Source: Rhodocyclaceae bacterium
Lineage (GTDB): Bacteria > Pseudomonadota > Gammaproteobacteria > Burkholderiales > Rhodocyclaceae
Direction of reading: 5' to 3'
DNA length: 64,000 bases
Assembly (NCBI GenBank): GCA_030682175.1
Contig: JAUXOM010000068.1
Span: 1 to 64,000, forward strand
Below, one piece after another: positions 54,662 to 64,000 of this stretch. A program made the position numbers and the translations under genes. Positions within the stretch are counted from its first letter, which is position 1. The number at the start of each line of letters is the position of its first letter. The notes under the pieces were generated by a model. It did not search any database. It had not been told where the DNA came from and saw only the letters and a list, made by a program, of their open reading frames with translations.

Positions 54662-56119
54662 ATGAAAGTCCTCTTCGTCACCTCAGAAATTGCTCCGTGG
54701 GTGAAAACCGGCGGGCTGGGCGACGTTGCCGGTGCCCTGCCGCAGGCCTTGCGCCAGGCGGGTTGCGACGTGCGCGTGCTGGTGCCGCGCTACCCGGCCA
54801 TGCGCGCCGCCTTCCCGGGTGCCGCGCATCTCGCCCACTTGCCCTCGATGGGTGGCCAACTGCCCGCCGCTGACCTGTATGTGGCACGGACGGATACCGG
54901 CATGACCCTGCTGCTGCTCGACTGCCCGCCATTGTTCGACCGGCCCGGCAATCCCTATCTCGGCCCCGAAGGCGGCGACTGGCTCGATAATCATTTGCGC
55001 TTCGGCCTGCTCGCGCGCGTGGCGGCGCGTCTGGCCGCCAATGCAACCCCGGCGACGGCGCTCGACTGGCGGCCGGACATCCTGCATTGCCACGACTGGC
55101 AGACCGCGCTCGCTCCCTATTACCTGCGCTTTTACGAGAAGGGCGGCGCGGCCTCGGTATTGACGATTCACAACCTGGCCTTCCAGGGCATCTTCCCGCC
55201 CCAGGTGCTCGACGAACTCGGGCTGCTCGCCAGCGACTGGCACATCGATGGCGTCGAATACTATGGCCACCTGTCTTTTCTCAAGGCCGGCCTGCGCCAC
55301 GCCGATCTGCTCACCACGGTCAGCCCGACCTATGCGCGCGAGATTCAGACCGAGGCGGAAGGCATGGGGCTGCAAGGCCTGCTGAAAAGCCGCGCCGCCC
55401 AGTTGACCGGCATCCTCAACGGCATCGACACGACGGTCTGGAACCCGGCCGGCGACAGCCACCTGGCCGCTGCCTACGACCGCGACCACCTGGCCGCCAA
55501 AGCCGCCAACAAGGCGGCCCTGCAACGCCAGTTCGGCTTGCCCGAGCGCGCCGACATTCCGTTGTTTGCCGTCGTCAGCCGGCTGACCAGCCAGAAAGGC
55601 CTCGACCTCGTCGCCGCGGCGGGCGACCGGCTGGCCGCGCTGCCGGCGCAACTGGTGGTGCTGGGAACCGGCGACAAGACACTGGAAACCGCCTTCAGTG
55701 AACTGGCGGAACGCCACCCGCTGGAAATCGCCGTCAGGATCGGCTTTGACGAGGCGCTGGCGCATCGCATCGAAGCTGGCGCCGACATCTTCCTCATGCC
55801 CTCCCGTTTCGAACCCTGCGGCCTCAACCAGATGTACAGCCTGGCCTACGGCACCCCACCGCTGGTGCGTGCCACCGGCGGACTGGCCGATACCGTCATG
55901 AATTATTCCGTGGCGAACCTGAACAACGGCAGCGCCAACGGCTTCGTGTTTGCCGATGCCACCCCCGCCGCCCTGCTGCACACCATCCGCCGGGCGGTCA
56001 GAGTCTGGCAGGACCCCGAACGCTGGCGCCAGTTGCAGCAGAACGCCATGGCCGGCGACTACAGCTGGCGCACACCCGCGGCACGCTACCGCGACCTCTA
56101 CGCCGCCCTGCTGAAATAA
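54662..56119 (+). CDS. glgA: glycogen synthase (ADP-glucose)
   Basis: GlgA extends alpha-1,4-glucan from ADP-glucose (GT5). The 485-aa product has the N-terminal substrate motif KTGGLGDVAGALPQAL, YYLRFYEKGGAASVLTIHNL, ILNGIDTTVWNPA, and the C-terminal DIFLMPSRFEPCGLNQMYSL. Its stop overlaps the folA start (TAATG), an unusual coupling of glycogen and folate genes. Confidence 0.97.
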   Translation: MKVLFVTSEIAPWVKTGGLGDVAGALPQALRQAGCDVRVLVPRYPAMRAAFPGAAHLAHLPSMGGQLPAADLYVARTDTGMTLLLLDCPPLFDRPGNPYLGPEGGDWLDNHLRFGLLARVAARLAANATPATALDWRPDILHCHDWQTALAPYYLRFYEKGGAASVLTIHNLAFQGIFPPQVLDELGLLASDWHIDGVEYYGHLSFLKAGLRHADLLTTVSPTYAREIQTEAEGMGLQGLLKSRAAQLTGILNGIDTTVWNPAGDSHLAAAYDRDHLAAKAANKAALQRQFGLPERADIPLFAVVSRLTSQKGLDLVAAAGDRLAALPAQLVVLGTGDKTLETAFSELAERHPLEIAVRIGFDEALAHRIEAGADIFLMPSRFEPCGLNQMYSLAYGTPPLVRATGGLADTVMNYSVANLNNGSANGFVFADATPAALLHTIRRAVRVWQDPERWRQLQQNAMAGDYSWRTPAARYRDLYAALLK

Positions 56120-56655
56120 TGAGCGCCCGACTGACCCTGATTGCCGCCGTGGCAAAAAATGGCGTGATTGGCGACGGCAACGCCCTACCCTGGCATCTTC
56201 CCGAAGATCTGCGCCACTTCAAGGCGCTCACCACTGGCCACGCGGTCATCATGGGACGCAAGACCTGGGAATCGCTGCCGGTGCGGTTCCGCCCTTTGCC
56301 CGACCGCCTGAACATCGTGATGACGCGCGACCCGTCCTACGTGGCGGAAGGGGCAACGGTCGTGCATTCCATGGCCGACGCGCTGGCCGCCGCGACGGGC
56401 CACAGCGCGTTTGTCATCGGTGGCGCCGAACTGTATGCCCACGCTTTGCCGCTGGCCGACCGGCTGGAATTGACCGAACTCTCCCGCGAATTTCCGGGTG
56501 ACGCCTTCTTTCCTGAAATCGACCCGACCGCGTGGCGCGAAACCGCCCGGGCGGAACAACCCGCAGCGGCAGCCGGCTTCGGCTACGCCTTCGCCACCTA
56601 TGAGCGCCCCCCCGCAAGCCTCGCTACGCTCGGCTCTCCCCCCCCAGGGGGCTAA
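56119..56655 (+). CDS. folA: dihydrofolate reductase
   Basis: FolA reduces dihydrofolate to tetrahydrofolate with NADPH. The 178-aa product has IAAVAKNGVIGDGNALPWHL-PEDLRHFK, VIMGRKTWESLP and VIGGAELYAHALP. DHFR normally ends shortly after the YAFATYER strand; here 15 further residues (PPASLATLGSPPPGG) are read from a family A fragment, so the C-terminus is repeat-derived. Confidence 0.95.
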   Translation: MSARLTLIAAVAKNGVIGDGNALPWHLPEDLRHFKALTTGHAVIMGRKTWESLPVRFRPLPDRLNIVMTRDPSYVAEGATVVHSMADALAAATGHSAFVIGGAELYAHALPLADRLELTELSREFPGDAFFPEIDPTAWRETARAEQPAAAAGFGYAFATYERPPASLATLGSPPPGG

Positions 56656-56687
56656 GAAACACTTGGGGCGGCCCGGCGTGTTTCTTA
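56611..56687 (+). repeat. family A partial repeat between folA and the decarboxylase gene
   Basis: It contains the GCCTCGCTACGCTCGGC linker and hairpin 3 with perfect 10-bp arms TAAGAAACAC (56653-56662) and GTGTTTCTTA (56678-56687) around TTGGGGCGGCCCGGC. It overlaps the 3' ends of both convergent genes and may end both transcripts. Confidence 0.85.
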
Positions 56688-58922
56688 CGAGCGCACGCAG
56701 TCCACGTAGTAGCCGTTGCCTTCCGACTTCACGAGGCCGTGGATGTCGGTTTCGAAACCGGGGAAACGGGCGTTGAAGTCGCGGGCGAACTGCAGGTAAC
56801 GCACGATGGTCGGATTGAAGCACTCGCCCGGAATCAAGAGCGGAATGCCCGGCGGATAGGGGGTCAGCAGCACCGCCGTGACGCGGCCCTCGAGATCGTC
56901 GATGCCGACGCGATCAATCTCGCGGTGCGCCATCTTGGCAAAGGCATCGGCCGGCCGCATCGCCGGCACCATGTTCGACAGATACATTTCGGTGGTCAGC
57001 CGCGCGATGTCATTGGCTTTGTAAACCTCGTGGATCTGCACGCACAGATCGCGCAGGCCGATCCGCTCGTAGCGCGGATGCTTGACGACGAATTCCGGCA
57101 GCATTTTCCACAGCGGCAGATTCTTGTCGTAATCGTCCTTGAACTGCTGCAAGGCGGTGACCAGCGTGTTCCAGCGCCCCTTGGTGATGCCGATGGTGAA
57201 CATGATGAAGAAGGAGTACAGGCCGCACTTCTCGACGATCACGCCGTGTTCGGCGAGATACTTGGTAACGATGCCGGCGGGAATGCCGATTTCGTCGGAG
57301 AACTCGCCATCCACATTCAGACCCGGGGTGATGACAGTCGCCTTGATCGGGTCGAGCAGGTTGAAGCCCTCGGCCAGGTTGCCAAAACCATGCCAGCGCG
57401 CGCCGGGCTTGAGCATCCACGCCTCGCGCTCCTCGATGCCCTCCTCCGACAGGTCGTCTGGCCCCCAGACTTTGAACCACCAGTCCGCACCCCACTCCTC
57501 GTCCACTTTACGCATGGCGCGGCGGAAATCGAGCGCCTCGCCGATGGATTCCTCGACCAGCGCGGGGCCGCCAGGCGCCTCCATCATCGCCGCCGCCACA
57601 TCGCAGGAGGCGATGATGGCGTATTGCGGCGAAGTGGAGGTGTGCATCAGGTAAGCCTCGTTGAACACGTCGCGGTCGAGCTTCTGGTTCTCGGCGTCCT
57701 GCACCAGGATCTGCGACGCCTGGGAGAGGCCGGCCAGCAGTTTGTGCGTGGATTGCGTCGAGAAGATCATCGACTCCTTGCAACGCGGCCGGTCGGCGCC
57801 GATGGCATGGTAGTCGCCATAAAAATCGTGGAAAGCGGCGTGCGGCAGCCAGGCTTCGTCGAAGTGCAGGGTGTCGATCTTGCCGTCCAGCATCCCCTTG
57901 ATGGTTTCCACGTTGTAGATCACGCCGTCGTAAGTGCTCTGGGTGATGGTGAGCACGCGCGGCGAACCCTTGGCTTCGCGCGCAAAAGGGTTGGCTTCAA
58001 TCTTTTTCTTGATGTTTTCCCATTTGAATTCTTCCAGCGGGATCGGCCCGATGATGCCGTAGTGATTGCGCGTCGGGGTCAGGAACACGGGAATCGCCCC
58101 AGTCATGATAATGGCGTGGAGAATCGACTTGTGGCAATTGCGATCCACAACCACTACGTCGCCCGGCGCCACGGTGGAATGCCACACCATTTTGTTGGAA
58201 GTGGAGGTCCCGTTGGTGACGAAATACAGGTGATCCGTGTTGAAGATACGCGCTGCGTTGCGCTCCGAGGCCGCTACCGGGCCGGTGTGGTCGAGCAACT
58301 GGCCGAGTTCTTCCACTGCGTTGCACACGTCGGCGCGCAACATGTTCTCGCCGAAAAACTGGTGGAACATCTGTCCCACCGGGCTTTTGAGAAAGGCCAC
58401 GCCGCCGGAGTGGCCGGGGCAATGCCAGGAATAGGAGCCGTCCGCCGCATAATGCGTCAGGGCGCGGAAGAAGGGCGGCGCCAGCGAATCCAGGTAGGCC
58501 TTGGCTTCGCGCACCACGTAGCGGGCGATGAACTCGGGGGTGTCCTCGAACATGTGAATGAAGCCGTGCAATTCCTTCAGCACATCGTTGGGGATGTGGC
58601 GCGAGGTGCGCGTTTCGCCATACAGGAAAATCGGGATCTCGGCGTTGCGGCGGCGGATTTCCTCGACAAAGGCGCGAATCTGGGCCACGGCATGCTCCGC
58701 CAGTTCGGGCGTGGTGAACTCCTCGTCGTCGATCGACAGGATGAAGGTCGAAGCCCGGCTCTGTTGCTGGGCGAATGAGGTCAGGTCGCCGTAACTGGTG
58801 GCGCCCAGGACCTCAAGGCCTTCTTCCTCGATGGCCTTGACCAGCACGCGCACGCCGATGCCGCTCGCATTTTCAGAGCGGAAATCTTCGTCGATGATAA
58901 CTACGGGAAAACGGAATCGCAT
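56685..58922 (-). CDS. PLP-dependent Orn/Lys/Arg decarboxylase (probably arginine)
   Basis: This fold-type I amino-acid decarboxylase acts in polyamine synthesis or acid stress. The 745-aa product has the N-terminal wing domain (VVIIDEDFRSENASGIGVRV), a PLP domain with HCPGHSGGVAFLKSPVG, LYFVTNGTSTSNKMV, FDEAWLPHAAFH and the PLP lysine in STQSTHKLLAGLSQAS, and a C-terminal domain. Substrate (Arg, Lys or Orn) cannot be fixed by eye; arginine decarboxylase is most likely for this length and group. It has a strong AGGAG site. Confidence 0.88.
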   Translation of the reverse strand: MRFRFPVVIIDEDFRSENASGIGVRVLVKAIEEEGLEVLGATSYGDLTSFAQQQSRASTFILSIDDEEFTTPELAEHAVAQIRAFVEEIRRRNAEIPIFLYGETRTSRHIPNDVLKELHGFIHMFEDTPEFIARYVVREAKAYLDSLAPPFFRALTHYAADGSYSWHCPGHSGGVAFLKSPVGQMFHQFFGENMLRADVCNAVEELGQLLDHTGPVAASERNAARIFNTDHLYFVTNGTSTSNKMVWHSTVAPGDVVVVDRNCHKSILHAIIMTGAIPVFLTPTRNHYGIIGPIPLEEFKWENIKKKIEANPFAREAKGSPRVLTITQSTYDGVIYNVETIKGMLDGKIDTLHFDEAWLPHAAFHDFYGDYHAIGADRPRCKESMIFSTQSTHKLLAGLSQASQILVQDAENQKLDRDVFNEAYLMHTSTSPQYAIIASCDVAAAMMEAPGGPALVEESIGEALDFRRAMRKVDEEWGADWWFKVWGPDDLSEEGIEEREAWMLKPGARWHGFGNLAEGFNLLDPIKATVITPGLNVDGEFSDEIGIPAGIVTKYLAEHGVIVEKCGLYSFFIMFTIGITKGRWNTLVTALQQFKDDYDKNLPLWKMLPEFVVKHPRYERIGLRDLCVQIHEVYKANDIARLTTEMYLSNMVPAMRPADAFAKMAHREIDRVGIDDLEGRVTAVLLTPYPPGIPLLIPGECFNPTIVRYLQFARDFNARFPGFETDIHGLVKSEGNGYYVDCVRS

Positions 58923-58967
58923 GACTTCTCCTTCACGTCTCTGGAGGCGCGGCCTCCAAAGGCGGGG

Positions 58968-59912
58968 TTAATGCAAACTGACCGAACTGGACGAGAGAGG
59001 GGCAAGCCAGCTTTTGGCCATTGCCGCACCAAAGCGTTTGGCTACGCGCTCGGCAAAACCTTCCTGCGGTGTGAAATCCATCATGTTCTCGGCCTTGATG
59101 ACTTCGCGCGCAACGTATTCGGCGCTGCCCAAGCCATCCGCCAGCCCGAGCTGGATGCTTTTTTCGCCACTCCAGACCAGGCCGCTGAACATTTCCGGGG
59201 TTTCCTTGAGACGCTTGCCTCGGCCCTGGCGCACGACCTGGATGAACTGGTTGTGAATCTCGCCCAGCATCTCCTTGGCATACTCTTCCTGTTTCGGGTT
59301 GGCCGGGGAGAATGGGTCAAGAAACCCCTTGTTTTCTCCCGCTGCCAGCAGGCGGCGCTCGACCCCCAGTTTGTCCATGGTGCCGGTAAAGCCGAAGCTG
59401 TCCATGATCACGCCGATCGAACCGACAATGCTGGCCTTATCGACGTAAATCTTGTCCGTCGCTGCGGCGACGTAATATCCGCCTGAAGCGCAAATATCCT
59501 CCACTACGGCATACAGCGGCGTGTTGGGATGGTTGGCGCGCAGGCGGCGGATTTCGTCGTTGATATAACCCGCTTGTACCGGACTCCCTCCCGGGCTATT
59601 GATGCGCAGAATGACGCCCTGGGTGTTCTTGTCCTTGAAGGCGGCCTGCAAGCCGTTGATCACCCGTTCGGCATTGGTGTCCGCGCCGATGCCGATGACA
59701 CCGTGCAGGTCCACGACAGCGGTATGTTTGCCGGATTTGGGCATTTCCCCATGATCCATCCAGCCCATGGCTAGCGCCAGCAGCACGAGCAGATAGATGA
59801 ATGTCAGGAGTTTGAAAAAAATGCCCCAGTGGCGCGCGCGGCGTTGTTCCTGAAGCGCGGAGAAGGCAAGTTTCTCGAGGGTTTTGCGTTCCCAGTTGTC
59901 GGGATCGGACAT
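58968..59912 (-). CDS. S49 family signal peptide peptidase (SppA-like)
   Basis: The 314-aa single-domain S49 serine protease is anchored by one N-terminal membrane segment (IFFKLLTFIYLLVLLALAMG). The Ser is in VVEDICASGGYYVAAATDKI, followed by SIVGSIGVIMDSFGFTG; the Lys partner is probably in AGENKGFLDPFS. It is about half the length of E. coli SppA, like Bacillus SppA. It degrades leftover signal peptides and is grouped with the HAD gene and rluC. Confidence 0.9.
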   Translation of the reverse strand: MSDPDNWERKTLEKLAFSALQEQRRARHWGIFFKLLTFIYLLVLLALAMGWMDHGEMPKSGKHTAVVDLHGVIGIGADTNAERVINGLQAAFKDKNTQGVILRINSPGGSPVQAGYINDEIRRLRANHPNTPLYAVVEDICASGGYYVAAATDKIYVDKASIVGSIGVIMDSFGFTGTMDKLGVERRLLAAGENKGFLDPFSPANPKQEEYAKEMLGEIHNQFIQVVRQGRGKRLKETPEMFSGLVWSGEKSIQLGLADGLGSAEYVAREVIKAENMMDFTPQEGFAERVAKRFGAAMAKSWLAPLSSSSVSLH

Positions 59913-60005
59913 GGTTGTCGGCTTCTCTTGGTGATGATTTTGAAGGGGGGTTATTTTACCCGAATTGGCCCATGATGCAGCCTTAATATGTCAAACAGTG
60001 GTTTA

Positions 60006-60662
60006 TCAGGCGTTCTCACGCAACCATTGATGCAATTCGCCGAAAGTGTCGGCACAGGCAAGGGGGGCAAACCCCACAAGGCCTTCTCTTGGATGGGCGC
60101 CATAAGCTGCGCCCAGGCTGGGCACCCCGGCGTTGACAGCCATTTGCAGGTCGTGGCTGGTGTCGCCGATCATGAGGGTTTTGTCAGGTGAGGCATCCAA
60201 TCGTTCCATCAGTTCCAGCAGCATCTGGGGATGCGGCTTGGAAAAACTCTCGTCGGCACAGCGCGTGGCATGGAAATAGGGCCTCAGGCCAGTATGATCG
60301 AGCACGCGGTCAAGACCGTGGCGGCCTTTGCCGGTGGCGACGGCGAGCATGAAGCCTGCCGCGTGTAACTCCCGAATCGCTTCTTCGGCGCCGGCAAATA
60401 GCGGTATTTCAGCGTCCTGGGCCATGAAATGGACACGGTAGCGATCGGCCAGGCGACTGTAATCCGCCGCAGCCATGTCGGGAAAGAGGGCGGCAATCGC
60501 CTCGTTCAGGCCCAGGCCGATGATATGCCGTGCCGCAGCTTCGCTGGGCTCGTCCGCGCCGATATCCCGGCTGGCAGCCTGAATGGCAGCCACGATGGTG
60601 GCTGCCGAGTCCATCAGGGTGCCATCCCAGTCAAAAACCAGCAGATCAAATTGTTTCGGCAT
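60006..60662 (-). CDS. HAD-superfamily phosphatase (Gph-like)
   Basis: The 218-aa HAD-IA hydrolase has motif I DWDGTLMD (nucleophile Asp), motif II VATGK, and motif III/IV KPHPQMLLEL with MIGDTSHDLQMAVNAG. It resembles phosphoglycolate phosphatases and is often the partner downstream of rluC, as here with a 17-bp overlap. The substrate is not certain. Confidence 0.9.
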   Translation of the reverse strand: MPKQFDLLVFDWDGTLMDSAATIVAAIQAASRDIGADEPSEAAARHIIGLGLNEAIAALFPDMAAADYSRLADRYRVHFMAQDAEIPLFAGAEEAIRELHAAGFMLAVATGKGRHGLDRVLDHTGLRPYFHATRCADESFSKPHPQMLLELMERLDASPDKTLMIGDTSHDLQMAVNAGVPSLGAAYGAHPREGLVGFAPLACADTFGELHQWLRENA

Positions 60663-61608
60663 TGCTTTGCTTGTCCAGAGAATTCAAGAATTTTTCCAGT
60701 TCCTGCGGCAGCGGTGCTTCGAGGGTAAGTTGCTCGCCGCTGATCGGGTGCTGGATTACCGCCTTATGTGCGTGCAGGAACATGCGTTTCAAGCCTTTGC
60801 GCTGCAATTCCTTGTTCAGGGCGAAGTCGCCGTATTTGTCGTCGCCCGCGATGGGGAAACCCAGATGGGAGAGATGTACGCGGATCTGGTGGGTGCGCCC
60901 GGTCTTGAGTTCAGCCTCAAGCAGGCTGAAATCCTGCCAGCGTTTTTGCAGGGTAAAGATGGTGTGTGAAGCCTGGCCGTCTTCGCGCACGCTGACGCGG
61001 CGTTCGCCGTCCGCTGTCAGGTATTTGAACAAAGAAAGCTTTACATGGCGGCGCGCGTCCTGCCATGCGCCCTTGACCAGCGTGTAATAAAACTTGTCCA
61101 TTCCCCCCTCGCGCATGGCTTCGTGCAGTTTGACCAGGGCGCTGCGCTTCTTCGCCAGCAGCAGCACGCCGGAGGTTTCGCGGTCGAGGCGGTGGGCCAG
61201 TTCGAGAAATTTTAGTTCGGGGCGCTCCAGGCGGAGCTGTTCGATGACGCCGCGGCTGATGCCGCTGCCGCCATGCACCGCCATGCCCGAGGGCTTGTTG
61301 ATCACCAGAAGGGCGCTGTCTTCGAAGATGGTGCAGGATGCCAGCCTGGCGGTGACAGGCTGGGGACTGACGGGCTCGCGCCGTGCCATCTGCACTGGCG
61401 GTATGCGCAGCACGTCGCCCAGAACCAGCCGATAAGTGGCGTCGACGCGCTTCTTGTTGGCGCGTACCTCTCCCTTGCGCAAGATCCGGTAAACATGGCT
61501 TTTGGGGACGCCCTTGAGCCGCTTCAGCAGGTAGTTGTCGATGCGCTGACCTTCGCCGTCTTCGCCTATGGTGACCATGGAGACGGAATTTTTGCCCAAT
61601 TCATTCAT
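60646..61608 (-). CDS. rluC: 23S rRNA pseudouridine synthase RluC
   Basis: RluC modifies U955/U2504/U2580 of 23S rRNA. From ATG 61608 (MNELGKNSVSM) it is 320 aa, with an N-terminal S4 domain (RIDNYLLKRLKGVPKSHVYR) and the catalytic HRLDRETSGVLLLAKK (Asp). It is divergent from rne, an arrangement seen in many proteobacteria. Confidence 0.93.
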   Translation of the reverse strand: MNELGKNSVSMVTIGEDGEGQRIDNYLLKRLKGVPKSHVYRILRKGEVRANKKRVDATYRLVLGDVLRIPPVQMARREPVSPQPVTARLASCTIFEDSALLVINKPSGMAVHGGSGISRGVIEQLRLERPELKFLELAHRLDRETSGVLLLAKKRSALVKLHEAMREGGMDKFYYTLVKGAWQDARRHVKLSLFKYLTADGERRVSVREDGQASHTIFTLQKRWQDFSLLEAELKTGRTHQIRVHLSHLGFPIAGDDKYGDFALNKELQRKGLKRMFLHAHKAVIQHPISGEQLTLEAPLPQELEKFLNSLDKQSNAETI

Positions 61609-61703
61609 TTTGCTTATACTAGCCGGGTTGTGCCGGGATGGGAACTCATATAATCCGGCCACAGCACGGTTTCAGTAACAAAACAGCCGGTTTTTCAAAT
61701 ACT

Positions 61704-61731
61704 TGTAATCACTGGCTGGTCTGGTTATAAC
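61704..61731 (+). promoter_or_regulatory. candidate σ70 promoter of rne
   Basis: TTGTAA and TATAAC are separated by 16 bp. It would give a leader of about 385 nt before the rne start, similar in size to the long regulatory leader of enteric rne. Confidence 0.5.
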
Positions 61732-62122
61732 GCTCACCTATTTTAAAGTAGCGATAGTGATAATTACGCGCTCTAAACAGGCGATATTTTCAAGTTTTGC
61801 CCGAACGATACGCCCCGCATAAGACGTTCCTCCTGGCCGATTTTTGAGCCTGAACGCGGTGGGGATGAGTCCCGGTTTGGTTCCGGGGCTTTTAAATGTA
61901 TTTGGGTTGTGGCATGGCATTTGAATGCGTTGAGAATGATGCATTGTGTCCATGCACAGGTTCTGGTGCCGAACGAAAAAATTTCTGGAAACAACCCGGT
62001 CTTGAAGTTGGCTGAAAATCATAACCTAATGATTCAACCGAAATAACTTTCCGGTCTCGTGGATCTTTATGGACTGCGAGGCGGGTTGTTTTGCCCCGTG
62101 GAGCGCGCGGGGGAAATATGTA
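61732..62122 (+). other. long 5' leader of rne
   Basis: No gene is seen here. The leader contains a CCCGG/CCGGG hairpin (61871-61887) followed by GCTTTTAAAT, and several U- and A-rich stretches. RNase E autoregulates through its leader in enterics, so a similar role is plausible, although no sequence match to the known hp2/hp3 elements was seen. Confidence 0.5.
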
Positions 62123-64000
62123 ATGAAACGTATGCTGTTCAACGCAACCCAAGCTGAGGAGTTGCGCGTCGCGATTGTCGACGGTCAGAAATTGATCGAT
62201 CTCGACATCGAATCAGCCGGAAAAGAGCAACGCAAGAGCAATATCTACAAGGGTGTCATCACCCGCATCGAACCTTCCCTGGAAGCTGCCTTCATCGACT
62301 ATGGTACGGACCGTCACGGTTTCCTGCCATTCAAGGAAGTTGCGCGCAGTTTCTTCAAGCTGCCCGAAGGCGTTGAAGTTTCCAAGGCGCGTATTCAGGA
62401 TGCGCTGAAAGAAGGCCAGGAAATCATCGTCCAGGTCGAGAAGGACGAGCGCGGCAACAAGGGCGCCGCGTTGACCACCTTCATCAGCCTGGCCGGGCGC
62501 TATCTCGTCCTGATGCCCAACAATCCCCGTGGCGGTGGCGTATCGCGCCGCATCGAGGGCGAAGATCGCGAAGAATTGCGCGAAACCATGTCGCAGCTGG
62601 ACGTGCCTGCCGGCATGAGCATCATTGCCCGTACCGCTGGCATTGGCCGCACCCTCGAAGAACTGCAATGGGACATGAATTACCTGCTCCAGTTGTGGCG
62701 CGCCATTGAAGGCGCTTCCACCATTCAGAGCGGCGCTTTCCTCATCTATCAGGAAGGCAGCCTGGTGATCCGCGCCATTCGCGACTATTTCCAGCCGGAT
62801 ATCGGCGAGATCCTGATCGATACCGCTGATGTTCACGAACAAGCCATGCAGTTCATGAGCCACGTCATGCCCAACAATGTGGGCAAGGTCAAACTCTATT
62901 CCGATGATGTACCGCTGTTCTCGCGCTTCCAGATCGAACACCAGATCGAAACCGCTTTTTCGCGCGAAGTTTCCCTGCCTTCCGGCGGTGCCATCGTGAT
63001 CGACCACACCGAGGCGCTGGTCTCGGTGGACGTCAACTCAGCCCGCGCCACGCGCGGGTCGGACATCGAGCAGACCGCGTTCAATACCAATCTCGAAGCA
63101 TCGGACGAAATCGGCCGTCAGTTGCGCCTGCGCGATTTGGGTGGCTTGGTGGTGATCGATTTTATCGACATGGAAAGCCAGAAAAACCAGCGAGAAGTTG
63201 AAAACCGCCTGCGAGATGCGCTGCACCATGACCGGGCGCGGGTGCAGATGGGCAAGATTTCCCGTTTCGGCCTGCTCGAACTTTCGCGCCAGCGTCTCCA
63301 GCCATCGCTGGGCGAAACCAGCCACATTCCCTGCCCGCGCTGCCATGGCACCGGCCATATCCGCGGGGCCGAGTCTTCAGCATTGCACATCCTGCGCATC
63401 CTGCAGGAAGAGGCAATGAAGGAGAACAGCTCCGCCATTCACGCCCAGGTGCCGGTGGATGTTGCCACTTTCCTGCTCAACGAGAAGCGTGCAGATATCT
63501 ACGGCATCGAATCGCGCCACAAGGTCAGCGTGGTGCTGATTCCTAATATTCACCTCGAAACGCCGCATTACTCCATCGTCCGTTTGCGTCATGAAGATGT
63601 CGCCGAAGGTGCGCTACCCAGCTACAAAATGGTCGAGCTTCCTGCGGAAACGGCAGAGGCGGCTACCCCGTCACAGGAAATCAAGCCGGCACGCCCGCAG
63701 GCCGCAGTGCGTGGCATTACTCCGGCGCAGCCAGCGCCGACACGGCCTGAACCGGTGCTCGAAACGCCATCCATTTTTGGCAAAATCAAGGGATGGCTGC
63801 AAAAGTTGGGTGCAGCCAAGGAAGAAGTGCCGGTCGAGAAACCCAAGGCGAAGACTCAGCGTGAACGTCGTCCGGAGCGTGCTCCACGCCAGGGCCAGGA
63901 GCAAGGCGGACGCGGTCAGCAGCGCCGCGGTGGAGGCCAGGGAGAGGGTCGAGGCGAACGTCCTGAACGCGCGGAGAAAGGCGCGGAGAAAGCCGAAAGC
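62123..64000 (+). CDS. rne: ribonuclease E (partial, C-terminus outside window)
   Basis: The open frame begins at ATG 62123 ([20 protein letters not shown]) behind GGGGAAA and runs off the window without a stop; at least 626 codons are present. It shows the S1 domain ([30 protein letters not shown]), DNase I-like catalytic residues in [16 protein letters not shown] and [14 protein letters not shown], and the zinc-link [12 protein letters not shown]. Past about residue 500 it becomes Pro/Ala/Arg-rich, as in the scaffold region of the degradosome. RNase G lacks such a tail. Confidence 0.95.
   Translation, partial: MKRMLFNATQAEELRVAIVDGQKLIDLDIESAGKEQRKSNIYKGVITRIEPSLEAAFIDYGTDRHGFLPFKEVARSFFKLPEGVEVSKARIQDALKEGQEIIVQVEKDERGNKGAALTTFISLAGRYLVLMPNNPRGGGVSRRIEGEDREELRETMSQLDVPAGMSIIARTAGIGRTLEELQWDMNYLLQLWRAIEGASTIQSGAFLIYQEGSLVIRAIRDYFQPDIGEILIDTADVHEQAMQFMSHVMPNNVGKVKLYSDDVPLFSRFQIEHQIETAFSREVSLPSGGAIVIDHTEALVSVDVNSARATRGSDIEQTAFNTNLEASDEIGRQLRLRDLGGLVVIDFIDMESQKNQREVENRLRDALHHDRARVQMGKISRFGLLELSRQRLQPSLGETSHIPCPRCHGTGHIRGAESSALHILRILQEEAMKENSSAIHAQVPVDVATFLLNEKRADIYGIESRHKVSVVLIPNIHLETPHYSIVRLRHEDVAEGALPSYKMVELPAETAEAATPSQEIKPARPQAAVRGITPAQPAPTRPEPVLETPSIFGKIKGWLQKLGAAKEEVPVEKPKAKTQRERRPERAPRQGQEQGGRGQQRRGGGQGEGRGERPERAEKGAEKAES

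Noticed and set aside
57010-58778. Long open frames on the + strand across the decarboxylase gene
   Set aside because: They are antisense shadows in a GC-rich gene; the minus strand encodes a complete 745-aa decarboxylase with all PLP motifs.
63721-63750. Family B copy in rne
   Set aside because: CCAGCGCCGACAC shares only a short stretch with the core and lies in a Pro/Ala-rich coding region where chance matches are expected.

Overview
The window is a GC-rich bacterial chromosome segment of betaproteobacterial character. It has a σ54/σ28-type flagellar regulon, a cytochrome-c nitric oxide reductase cluster (norCBQ...D), MSHA-type pilus genes, a glycogen cluster and a housekeeping end (sppA, HAD phosphatase, rluC, rne). 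A denitrifying Rhodocyclales/Nitrosomonadales-like organism fits this gene set, but that is inference from gene content only. No rRNA, tRNA, CRISPR array, transposase or prophage gene was recognised.

Layout. 0.3-2.9 kb (+): fliOPQR, the end of a large fli operon. 3.0-14.5 kb (-): flgBCDEFGHIJKL plus a lipoprotein gene, behind a good σ54 promoter. 15.1-21.8 kb: a small zinc-ribbon membrane protein, then norC-norB-norQ-membrane protein-polyferredoxin-norD (+). 21.9-23.6 kb (+): flgA, flgM and flgN, with a σ28 promoter before flgMN. 23.9-31.8 kb (-): flhB-flhA-flhF-flhG(short)-fliA-motC-motD. 31.9-42.7 kb (-): an accessory region where MSHA pseudopilin genes (mshC, D, O, P) and a large mshQ-like adhesin gene are interleaved with nucleotidyltransferase, MntA/HepT and MazF-type toxin-antitoxin genes and a DUF4143 ATPase. 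42.9-46.5 kb: M17 aminopeptidase (-), thyA and glk (+). 46.6-56.7 kb (+): a histone-H1-like/DUF2934 protein, glgC, a GH57 enzyme, glgP, pgi, glgA and folA. 56.7-61.6 kb (-): Orn/Lys/Arg decarboxylase, S49 peptidase, HAD phosphatase and rluC. 62.1 kb to the end (+): rne, cut by the window edge.

How it works together. fliOPQR and flhAB make the flagellar export gate; flgB-L make rod, rings, hook and junction; flgA, flgM and flgN supply P-ring chaperone, anti-σ28 and junction-protein chaperone; fliA is σ28; motCD form a stator. FlhF and FlhG normally set flagellar number and place, but here the FlhG gene keeps only its N-terminal activator motif and C-terminal part and lacks the P-loop ATPase core. 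GlgC, GlgA, GlgP, GH57, Pgi and Glk form a glycogen synthesis/breakdown and glucose-phosphate module.

The most unusual content is repetitive. Family A is an intergenic element of about 150 bp (at least six near-complete copies plus partial ones) that folds into three hairpins; in the last hairpin a conserved loop (TTGGGRCGGCCCGGC) is closed by arms that differ between copies yet stay complementary. Family B is a modular palindromic element in discrete sizes of 20, 41, 44 and 62 nt, all differing by multiples of three. It lies between genes and also in frame inside genes (flhF, the M17 peptidase, pgi, hepT, a TA companion, a lipoprotein start, probably fliO and glk), and the 44-nt form is read in all three frames of one strand.
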